Assembly: GCA_030824805.1 (NCBI GenBank)
Contig: JAPJRC010000027.1
Coordinates: forward strand, 1 to 26,890
DNA: 26,890 nt
Reading direction: 5' to 3'
Source: Micavibrio sp.
GTDB lineage: Bacteria > Pseudomonadota > Alphaproteobacteria > Micavibrionales > Micavibrionaceae
Position numbers and translations under genes: made by a program. Positions 14,466 through 21,098 of this stretch are shown here, piece after piece (within the stretch, counting starts at the first letter, position 1; each line of letters begins with the position of its first letter). The notes under the pieces are model-generated. The model saw only the letters and a list, made by a program, of their open reading frames with translations, was not told where the DNA came from and did not search any database.

Positions 14466-15996
14466 CGAGCAAATCCTCTTTTTCCTTCAGGGTGGCGCGC
14501 TGGAATTCACCGCCGTCCGACAAAAGCAGGACCGGCGCATCCGAGAGCGCATAAACATTCATACCGTCCGCCGATGACACGGAGCTGCTCCATGCCGGGG
14601 ACAACAGGGTCAGGGGCGTGCGAACATACGTCGTGCCGTTCATAGTGTAGGCGGTTGTGCGCCCGTCAACGCCGCTAACTTCGAGCTTTTGCATGCCGCC
14701 CGGCATCACGCCGTCCAGCAGCGATGTAAGATCGGGCGATCCGGCCACCAGCGTCGATTTCGCGCCTTGCATCAAGGGCGCGCTGGCAAAAGGCCCGTAT
14801 TCGGGGATACGCGCGTCGACGCGGTACTGCACGATGTCGCGGCTGGTTTCCAGCGTCATGGTCAAAGGCGTTTTAAGCGTAAGCAGACGAATCACAATGT
14901 TACCGCGTGCAAACTGCCCCATCGGTGTGATGCGCACGATGTGACCACCTTCTTCCGGCTCAACGATTTCAAAATCACCGGCCCACGTAACGTCTTGTAC
15001 GGGCCATGGCGCGCCGGTTGCGTCCAGCATGTTGATCGTGGTGACATTACCGATAGCCGTTTTAATGGTTGGCGGCGCCACACCCGGGTCCAGTGAAATA
15101 TTCTGCACGCTGATTTCGGGCTTGGGCTCGTCGTAAGGCGGCTTGTTCACCGTCTTTTGTGTCGTGTCATATTTTTTCAGCAGTGTTTCGATCTGCTCGG
15201 GCGTCAACGGGAACATGCCGGTGATTGCCGCATCGAAAGCCTCGGTGCGGATTTCTTCCTGCAATTGCGCATCCGATTTGGCAGGGCCGCCACCCACCGG
15301 CACTGCAACGCTGTTATTGGCGTTATCGAAATCACCCTTCAAACGGATCATGTTGACGTTGCTGACATTCGGCAACGCATCGCCGTCTGCAGACTGCTCT
15401 GCGCCTGTGAAATCGGTCGCTTGCGCGTCGTCTTCCGACTGACCCGACGTATATTGTTCCAATGCGTCGGGAAGACCGGATGATTGCTGGGATTCCTGGG
15501 CCTCGGCCCCCGCGGCGGCATCTTCCACAGGATTCGCTTGTCCGCCGCCCGCAACCGGGTTTCCGGAATCTGCGCCTTGCGCGGCGGCTCCCATGGGTGT
15601 TGCAGGCACCAGAGGTCGCTGCTCCGGCTGCGCCGGAATCTGGTCTGCCGAAGGCGTTTGCACAGGCTGCGATTCACCGGATGCTTCTGCTGCCGTTGTG
15701 GCACCATCGGAGGTCTGCTGGACAGTGGCGGACGGAGCCGAAGTTTGCGCGGACGGCGTGCGTCCAACGGGCGCTGTGGTTGGGACCTCGGGCGTTTGTC
15801 GTGTTTGCGGTGTGGTGTTTTCGGCAGGCGCGCCATCCGCTTGCGGGAAAGCCATAGGGATCTGCTGGTTGACCAGAGAATCCGGCAATTGCTGGCTGGT
15901 TGCCGTATCCTGGGCAACTGCGCCTGTAGCCGCGAAACAGACAAGCGCTGCAGAAAGAGCCAGTCGCGAGAAAATTGATGCGTATTGTGTCGTCAT
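14458..15996 (-). CDS. dotH: DotH/IcmK outer-membrane core protein
   Basis: A 512-aa exported protein matching DotH/IcmK, the VirB9/TraN-like component of the IVB core at the outer membrane. I choose the ATG at 15996 over an in-frame TTG at 16011 because it gives a clean signal peptide (residues 1-28, ending TGAVA before Q29). Residues 30 to about 205 are low-complexity Pro/Thr/Ala/Gln. The conserved part begins near ALPNVSNVNMIRLKGDF and includes GMFPLTPEQIETLLKKYD (the family's LTPEQI motif), PPTIKTAIGNVTTINMLD and WPVQDV. The C-terminus is a beta-rich domain ending LLLSDGGEFQRATL. Legionella DotH is about 360 aa; the extra length is the low-complexity linker. The gene lies 96 nt after dotI and overlaps dotG. 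Confidence 0.88.
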   Translation of the reverse strand: MTTQYASIFSRLALSAALVCFAATGAVAQDTATSQQLPDSLVNQQIPMAFPQADGAPAENTTPQTRQTPEVPTTAPVGRTPSAQTSAPSATVQQTSDGATTAAEASGESQPVQTPSADQIPAQPEQRPLVPATPMGAAAQGADSGNPVAGGGQANPVEDAAAGAEAQESQQSSGLPDALEQYTSGQSEDDAQATDFTGAEQSADGDALPNVSNVNMIRLKGDFDNANNSVAVPVGGGPAKSDAQLQEEIRTEAFDAAITGMFPLTPEQIETLLKKYDTTQKTVNKPPYDEPKPEISVQNISLDPGVAPPTIKTAIGNVTTINMLDATGAPWPVQDVTWAGDFEIVEPEEGGHIVRITPMGQFARGNIVIRLLTLKTPLTMTLETSRDIVQYRVDARIPEYGPFASAPLMQGAKSTLVAGSPDLTSLLDGVMPGGMQKLEVSGVDGRTTAYTMNGTTYVRTPLTLLSPAWSSSVSSADGMNVYALSDAPVLLLSDGGEFQRATLKEKEDLLDE

Positions 15997-16092
15997 GACT
16001 TCTTTTACCAAACCTTACCAATATCCAAGGCAGCCACCATAGCGGGACAGATTCCAAAAGTCATCTTTACCAAAGCTCCTTCAGGCACTTCA

Positions 16093-16839
16093 TTATCCCG
16101 GCACAGCGATCCACTGGGCAATCCCGACACCGTTCGGGCTTTCCAGACGCGGAACGCGCACCACAACAATTGTGATAATCCAGTTGTCCGAACGGCTCTT
16201 GGCACCGGATACATAGCTCAGGATCATCGGAATCTGGACAACCCATTGATATTGTCCGGCGACAATCCCTTCGGATTTCAAAATCGGGGCACCGCGCGGC
16301 ACAGCAGTCAGCTCCTGCGTATTTTGCTCGATGGATTCAATAATGCGCGCCTGCTGGAGGGCGGCAGAGAAGCTTTCCCAGCCAAGGCGTGTAAAGTGAC
16401 GGGAAGATTCCTGCAAGCTGCGGCGGTAATTGCTGAAGCTGAACGACATGGTTTCGGATGCGGCCTGCGCAACCCAGGACAAAAGCGCCGGCGTCGACAG
16501 GTTGGGCTGGTTGAGCGGCACCATCGGAATCAGACGGCCGTCTTCTGTGGTCGCAAAATAGCGGTTTTCCGGCTGATGCACATAAATAATAAAGAACATC
16601 GCGCCTATAAGGCCGAAAATTACAAAACACTGGATTACAGCCACACGTAGCGCCAGCCTGTATCCGTCGCGGTAGAATTCATTGCGCACGACCACGCGGC
16701 CCAGACCTGACGTGTCCATGGCCTCGCCGCGTGTCACGGCCGCTTTTTTCGGACGCGTGCTACCACCATCTACGCCTGGACGGTTTGGTGGCCGTATATT
16801 GCGAGGGTTCGGAGCCTTATCGGATTTGTCGTCTGCCAT
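16093..16839 (-). CDS. dotI: DotI/IcmL inner-membrane protein
   Basis: A 248-aa bitopic protein matching DotI/IcmL (TraM in IncI plasmids), whose periplasmic domain has a VirB8/NTF2-like fold. I start it at the ATG at 16839 (MADDKSDK) rather than an in-frame TTG nine bases upstream. Residues 1-60 are basic, Pro-rich and cytoplasmic; 64-87 are the membrane helix (ALRVAVIQCFVIFGLIG...). Directly after the helix comes the family hallmark RYFATTEDGRLIPMVPLNQP, then a helix-rich stretch (FSNYRRSLQESSRHFT) and beta strands (YQWVVQIPMILSY, WIITIVVVRV). It is the first gene of the minus-strand secretion operon and is divergent from the paralogue operon at 17124. No clear promoter for it was recognised. 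Confidence 0.9.
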   Translation of the reverse strand: MADDKSDKAPNPRNIRPPNRPGVDGGSTRPKKAAVTRGEAMDTSGLGRVVVRNEFYRDGYRLALRVAVIQCFVIFGLIGAMFFIIYVHQPENRYFATTEDGRLIPMVPLNQPNLSTPALLSWVAQAASETMSFSFSNYRRSLQESSRHFTRLGWESFSAALQQARIIESIEQNTQELTAVPRGAPILKSEGIVAGQYQWVVQIPMILSYVSGAKSRSDNWIITIVVVRVPRLESPNGVGIAQWIAVPG

Positions 16840-17029
16840 GGAATCCAAAGATCGTTGCTGTGAAACTGCTAGTGCGATAGGTAGCAGATCTGGTTCGCAA
16901 AAACCAAATCCTTCCCTATTGGAACATATTCATCAGCAAAGAACAATTTCCGATATTCAAGTTGTCCCCCCGTAAAATCAAAAAGCTTTCCGGCCGGGGG
17001 AGACAAACGTGCGTTTTGGTTTTAAACTG

Positions 17030-17038
17030 TGATAGAAT
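17030..17038 (+). promoter_or_regulatory. Candidate extended -10 promoter for the paralogue operon
   Basis: TGA followed by TAGAAT (17033-17038) is an extended -10 element; the -35 region (TGCGTT, 17 bp upstream) is weak. Transcription would start near 17045, just before the hairpin at 17049-17073, leaving a leader of about 80 nt before the GTG at 17124. Confidence 0.3.
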
Positions 17039-17048
17039 TTTCGTAGGA

Positions 17049-17073
17049 CTTGAAGAAACTTTGTTTTTTCAAG
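17049..17073 (+). repeat. Near-perfect inverted repeat at the 5' end of the paralogue operon
   Basis: CTTGAAGAAAC (17049-17059), loop TTT, GTTTTTTCAAG (17063-17073). The two 11-nt arms pair throughout, with one G-T pair that would be a G-U wobble in RNA. There is no T-run after it, so it is not a terminator. It could be a repressor site or an mRNA 5' stem-loop. Confidence 0.6.
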
Positions 17074-17123
17074 CAATTATAAGTTACCATCACGGCTCGG
17101 GGACTTCGCTGGAGAGGGCACAG

Positions 17124-19193
17124 GTGAGAAAAACGACATTACGGAAGCTGGGTCTTGGCACCTGCATGCTGCTGACGATCGCGTCGGGCATGCCGATTGC
17201 TCCCGCATCTGCCCTTGCACAGCCGGGAACTGGCACAGGCACGACAACGCCCACATCCATTTCGCCCCAGCAGTTTTTGCAGAACCCAAGCTCCCTTTTC
17301 CAAAACTCCGCCAATTTGGGTAACAATGTTACAAGTTTGCTGCAGCAAGGCGTTTCGCCCAGCCAGCTTTCTCAGGTTTTGTCTTCAGGCGGCGGTGCTG
17401 CAGGGGTAAACCCACAGCAGTGGACGTCAATTCTGGGCAATTTACAGTCCGGCCAAGTCAACCCGCAAACGGCGGCAAGCCTCGTAACGGGTTTGTTTAC
17501 TGGCCAGGTTAACTCGCAAGTGGGGCAGGCGCTTTCCACTATCAACAATCTGGGCAACATTACGAGTGTGCAGGGCCTGACAAACCTGCTTAACAACAGC
17601 ACCATCCAAAACGCCCTGCAGGGTTTGACCGGCCTCCAGCAAGGGAACGCCATCGACCAGATATTGCAATCCGCGCTTGGTAGCAATTTTAACATGCAGG
17701 CGCTGCAGAACCTGGCCACCCAGGCAAACATGCAGGCGCTGACCAACGCTATTTCACAGGTCGCTCCACAACTCTCGCAACTTCTGGGCGGCTCCGGCGC
17801 GATACAGCAAGCGCTGAGCGGCGCGCTGAACCAGATCGCCGGCACGGCCATCGGACAGGCCTTGGGCGGAGCCTTGGGTGGAGCCCTCGGCGGCGCTCTG
17901 ACAGGCGGACTTGTCGGTGGACTTGGCGGCGCGGCAGCCTCAGCAGCCGGTGTAAGTGTTGCGGGAACCTGCGGCTGTACCACCTGTACGGTTCAGATCC
18001 CACAACACCACAACCGTATCCGCACGGAAGTCACAACACAGTTCGAAACATTGCGCCGCTGGATGATCACGCAGTTCTTCCGCGAACATCTGCTGCCGGC
18101 CATGATGCTTATGGCGGAACAGCTGACCGTTGCGGGTATCTATCAAGTGGAAATTATCGGTGCCTTCCTTGACGCGAAACACCAGCTTGAAACCCAGCGT
18201 CTGTTCCAGCAATTGACCGCCCGCGCCCACAAGGATTATCACCCCAGCGAGGGCATGTGTACTTTCGGCACGACCGTGCGCTCCCTCGCTATGTCCGATC
18301 GTAAATCAAATATGGCGCAAACGGCTGTCGCCACCCGGATGATGCAGCGCCAGACCCTGAATGGCCAGGCCATCTCCTGGCAGGGCACCGACTCCGATTT
18401 GCGCTCGCGGATCAACACATTCATTGCCACATATTGCGACCAGGCAGACAACCAGAACGGCCTTCTTACGCTCTGCCGCAACCCTGTTCCCCAACCTGAG
18501 AGACGCAACATCGATGTGGATTACACCCGTAACATCGAAACACGTCTGACTCTTGATATGGAGTTTGCGAACATAGCGGCACCGGGCGGCGGGGCGGCGG
18601 CAGACTCCGCCGGAACAATCACACCGGATGAGCAGGACGTTTTCGCATTGGCCGCAAACCTTTACTCACACAACGTTGTGCCGGCTATCGAAGCCGAAAA
18701 ATTCGGCGAAGGCGCCAACAACCTTGTCCGTCAATCCGCCGCGCAAAAATACCTCGATCTGCGCTCTATATTTGCAAAACGCTCTGTCGCCCAAAACTCT
18801 TTTGCTGCGCTGGTCGGTATGAGAACGGCCGGCGATCCCCAATCCGCGCCTTACGTTAAAGCGGTTATGCGCGAACTTGGTGTTACGGATGTACAGGAAA
18901 TCGACAGACTTCTGGGCAGAAACCCCAGCTACTTCGCGCAAATGGAAGTCCTGACGAAAAAACTTTATCAAAACCCTCTGTTCTATACTGAATTGTACGA
19001 CAAGCCGGTAAACGTTGAACGCAAGGGTGCCGCGCTGCAGGCGATCGGCCTGATGCAGGACCGCGACCTTTTCAACAGCCTTTTGCGCAGTGAAGCCGTC
19101 CTTTCGGTTCTGCTTGAAATGCAGCTGCAGCCCGAGCAGGAAAAAATCACCAACCAGAAAGGCCGCATAAACCCATCAGGAGGCGGACAATGA
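17124..19193 (+). CDS. Exported paralogue 1: Gln/Asn/Gly-rich, glycine-zipper N-terminus plus shared C-terminal module
   Basis: An unrecognised 689-aa exported protein. I start it at the GTG at 17124 because it has GGAGAGG 6 nt upstream and yields a signal peptide (residues 1-32, ending ASALA before Q33); the frame is open back to an ATG at 16962, but that stretch has no secretion signal and no ribosome-binding site. Residues 33 to about 240 are Gln/Asn/Ser-rich with degenerate repeats (VNPQQW, VNPQTA, VSPSQL). Residues 246-261 are ALGG repeats within a glycine-zipper hydrophobic stretch that could insert in a membrane. Next come C283, C285 and C288, then the shared module (about 300-675) with PAMMLMAEQ, DAKHQLETQRLFQQ, MCTFGT, YCDQxDN...LC, RNPSYFAQMEVLTKKLYQNP and LYDKPVNVER. 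It overlaps the next gene by 4 nt (ATGA). A link to the secretion system is inferred from divergent position. Confidence 0.88.
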   Translation: MRKTTLRKLGLGTCMLLTIASGMPIAPASALAQPGTGTGTTTPTSISPQQFLQNPSSLFQNSANLGNNVTSLLQQGVSPSQLSQVLSSGGGAAGVNPQQWTSILGNLQSGQVNPQTAASLVTGLFTGQVNSQVGQALSTINNLGNITSVQGLTNLLNNSTIQNALQGLTGLQQGNAIDQILQSALGSNFNMQALQNLATQANMQALTNAISQVAPQLSQLLGGSGAIQQALSGALNQIAGTAIGQALGGALGGALGGALTGGLVGGLGGAAASAAGVSVAGTCGCTTCTVQIPQHHNRIRTEVTTQFETLRRWMITQFFREHLLPAMMLMAEQLTVAGIYQVEIIGAFLDAKHQLETQRLFQQLTARAHKDYHPSEGMCTFGTTVRSLAMSDRKSNMAQTAVATRMMQRQTLNGQAISWQGTDSDLRSRINTFIATYCDQADNQNGLLTLCRNPVPQPERRNIDVDYTRNIETRLTLDMEFANIAAPGGGAAADSAGTITPDEQDVFALAANLYSHNVVPAIEAEKFGEGANNLVRQSAAQKYLDLRSIFAKRSVAQNSFAALVGMRTAGDPQSAPYVKAVMRELGVTDVQEIDRLLGRNPSYFAQMEVLTKKLYQNPLFYTELYDKPVNVERKGAALQAIGLMQDRDLFNSLLRSEAVLSVLLEMQLQPEQEKITNQKGRINPSGGGQ
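17859..17906 (+). repeat. Four tandem 12-nt repeats encoding ALGG
   Basis: Units GCCTTGGGCGGA, GCCTTGGGTGGA, GCCCTCGGCGGC and GCTCTGACAGGC follow one another in frame and encode ALGG, ALGG, ALGG, ALTG. Third-position divergence between units indicates that the protein pattern is maintained by selection rather than by very recent slippage. Confidence 0.8.
18171..18272 (+). repeat. Copy 1 of a 102-nt conserved coding block
   Basis: Encodes 34 residues, DAKHQLETQRLFQQL through MCTFGT. It is the best-conserved stretch among the three paralogues at both protein and nucleotide level; copies 2 and 3 are at 19508-19609 and 21956-22057. Confidence 0.85.
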
Positions 19194-20533
19194 CGCGTCA
19201 TAACAAGAACGCCATTTTTCACGCTGCGCTCGCACTTGTTGTTGTCTTGGGTATAGCGGTATTCGCTGTTCGCCCAGCGCTCGCCGTTTGCTGTGCGCCG
19301 GTTGCGGCCTGTGATGGTAACTGCACATCCATCTCCGCCAACCAGACGGAACAAACAATCGAGCACATCAACACGGAATTCACAAACCACCGTGAGTGGA
19401 TTATCAGAACCTTCTTTGAACAACACGTACTGCCTGCCATGATGCTTTTTGCAGAGCAAATCACGGCGATGGCAATGCATCAGGTTATGATTGTCGGCAC
19501 GTTTCTCGACGCCAAACACCAGCTTGAAACACAGCGCCTGTTCCAGCAATTGATGGCCGAGGCGCACAAGGATTACCATCCAAGCGAAGGCATGTGTACT
19601 TTCGGCACGGCAATGCGCTCACTGGCCGCTTCCGATAGAAACACCGATTTAACCGCTATTGCTTTTTCGGCCCGCGGACAACAACGCGAACTCCTGTCAG
19701 GAAACTCTATCGCTGCAAACGGCCAGACTTCCGACTATCTCAGCCGTATCGCGCAGTTCCGTGAAATCTATTGTAACCAAAGCGACAACGCCGGAAACCT
19801 CAATGAACTTTGCCCGAACCCTTCGGATGACCTTGGCCGTACGGACAACGACATCAACTTTACAAATCTCGTTGACGGGCCGCTGACCCTCCAGCTCGAC
19901 TTCACCCCCGAAGGCGATCCCGATCACGCAGAAAACCTTCATGCGAACAACGTGTCGGCGGACGAGGAAGATCTTCTTGCACTCACTGCAAACCTTTATG
20001 CGCATAAAGTTGCTCCAACAGTATCGCAAAGCTTTGTTGCCGACATGAACGGAGCGGTTATTCCGCAGGGTACGATCAACTATATGAACGTGCGCTCTAT
20101 CGCCGCAAAACGTTCTGTCGCCAGAAACTCCCTTGTGTCTATCGCAGCGATGAAAGCACAGGGCGAAGCGCAAGTTCAGCCCTATCTCTACGCCATCATG
20201 CGGGAAATGGGCATCTCGGACGATGAAGAAATCGAAGAGTATCTGGGCGAGCGCCCCAGCTACTACGCGCAGATGGAAGTTCTGACGAAAAAGCTGTACC
20301 AGAACCCTGTCTTCTACACCGAATTATACGACAAGCCCGCCAACGTTGACCGCAAAACGGTCGCCATGCAGGCCATCGAGCTGATGCAGCGCCGCGACAT
20401 GTATCGCAGCGTTCTGCGCAGCGAGGCGACATTGTCGGTCATGCTGGAAACGGCTCTGCTGGATGAGCAGGAGAAAGTCACAAACGAGATCGATCGTCTC
20501 GCTGAAGATGGCGAATTCGCCACGATGCCTTAA
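19190..20533 (+). CDS. Exported paralogue 2: shared module alone
   Basis: An unrecognised 447-aa exported protein. A signal peptide spans residues 1-32 (hydrophobic ALALVVVLGIAVFAV, ending PALA). A short Cys-rich stretch follows (C34, C35, C41, C45), then the shared module from about residue 60 to 435. Module landmarks are LPAMMLFAEQITA, DAKHQLETQRLFQQL, MCTFGT, YCNQSDNAGNLNELC, DINFTNLVDGPLTLQLDF, RSIAAKRSVARNS, RPSYYAQMEVLTKKLYQNP and YDKPANVDRK. It is mostly predicted helical with strictly conserved Cys pairs, suiting an oxidising periplasmic or extracellular location. AGGAGG (19178-19183) lies 6 nt before the ATG, inside the end of paralogue 1, and the ATGA overlap implies coupled translation. 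It defines the minimal form of the family. No function can be assigned from sequence. Confidence 0.9.
   Translation: MTRHNKNAIFHAALALVVVLGIAVFAVRPALAVCCAPVAACDGNCTSISANQTEQTIEHINTEFTNHREWIIRTFFEQHVLPAMMLFAEQITAMAMHQVMIVGTFLDAKHQLETQRLFQQLMAEAHKDYHPSEGMCTFGTAMRSLAASDRNTDLTAIAFSARGQQRELLSGNSIAANGQTSDYLSRIAQFREIYCNQSDNAGNLNELCPNPSDDLGRTDNDINFTNLVDGPLTLQLDFTPEGDPDHAENLHANNVSADEEDLLALTANLYAHKVAPTVSQSFVADMNGAVIPQGTINYMNVRSIAAKRSVARNSLVSIAAMKAQGEAQVQPYLYAIMREMGISDDEEIEEYLGERPSYYAQMEVLTKKLYQNPVFYTELYDKPANVDRKTVAMQAIELMQRRDMYRSVLRSEATLSVMLETALLDEQEKVTNEIDRLAEDGEFATMP
19508..19609 (+). repeat. Copy 2 of the 102-nt conserved coding block
   Basis: Same 34-residue block as 18171-18272. It shares a 30-nt identical run (CACCAGCTTGAAACACAGCG and the following ten bases) with copy 3 at 21956-22057. 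Confidence 0.85.
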
Positions 20534-20558
20534 CCTGATGAAGGGATAGGCAATCGCC

Positions 20559-21098
20559 ATGACAGACACAACAACCCGGAAAAATCCTCTGAAAAGCTTG
20601 AAACTGCTCGCACCGATCGTGGTTGGCGCTGGCGTTTTGCTGGCAGGAGCATGGGCTGTGTCTTACGTGAAACAGGAAAAACCGTACACATTTGTTTCCT
20701 TCTTCGGACTGCCGGAGGGATCACAAAGCAATGTCACGGTTACATCGTCTGCAGGCTACAAGGTTTATGATGGCGCGGCCTTCACACCGCCTGCAGCACC
20801 GTACAGAATCAACGCTGCTATTAAATTGCCGGGCGACCATTATCGCGATTTCGCCTTTACGGTGAGCAAGGACCGCGGATTGAGCGCCGTGGCCGACGGA
20901 TTCCATGCGGGCGATATTATCAGCCTGACAATAAATCAGGGTGCGCCTGTTGCGCGGTTGCCTGCAGACTGGAGCGGGAAACTGCAATTGGACATAGCCT
21001 TGCCGGCTGAAGAAACGGTTGAAGCCTGCATGCAGGTCAGCGGAAAAACGGAAAGTGTCGGCTTCTGTCACACGCTGCCGGAAAGGCGCCCGTCATGA
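20559..21098 (+). CDS. Unrecognised small membrane-anchored protein within the paralogue operon
   Basis: A 179-aa protein of unknown family. After a short basic N-terminus (RKNPLKSLK) one membrane helix lies at residues about 16-36 (LLAPIVVGAGVLLAGAWAV). The remainder looks beta-rich and periplasmic, with alternating polar and hydrophobic residues (TFVSFFGLPEG, VTVTSSAGYKVYDG, YRDFAFTVSK) and two C-terminal cysteines (CMQVS, FCHTL) that could form a disulfide. It starts 25 nt after paralogue 2, and its stop overlaps the ATG of paralogue 3 by 4 nt, so it belongs to the operon. It does not carry the shared module. It could be a chaperone or anchor for the neighbouring exported proteins, but that is only a guess from position. 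Confidence 0.82.
   Translation: MTDTTTRKNPLKSLKLLAPIVVGAGVLLAGAWAVSYVKQEKPYTFVSFFGLPEGSQSNVTVTSSAGYKVYDGAAFTPPAAPYRINAAIKLPGDHYRDFAFTVSKDRGLSAVADGFHAGDIISLTINQGAPVARLPADWSGKLQLDIALPAEETVEACMQVSGKTESVGFCHTLPERRPS

Larger units (their letters stand above)
16840..17123. other. 284-nt divergent regulatory region between dotI and the paralogue operon
   Basis: The gap separates the secretion operon (minus) from the paralogue operon (plus), so it should hold both promoters. It contains a C-run/G-run inverted repeat: TGTCCCCCC (16963-16971) and GGGGGAGACA (16996-17005) pair at eight of nine positions around a 24-nt loop that contains CCGGCCGG. It also contains an extended -10 element and a hairpin, listed separately. 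I see no gene here. Confidence 0.55.

Noticed and set aside
15484..16042. Plus-strand frames opposite dotH
   Set aside because: Shadows of the low-complexity DotH linker; Arg/Cys-rich products with no ribosome-binding sites.
16962..17123. 54-codon upstream extension of paralogue 1
   Set aside because: No ribosome-binding site before the ATG; it would bury the signal peptide and run through the promoter and hairpin. The GTG at 17124 with GGAGAGG upstream fits better.
17372..17983. 203-codon minus-strand frame inside paralogue 1
   Set aside because: Antisense of the Gln/Gly-rich repeats; Pro/Ala/Cys-rich product and no start signal.
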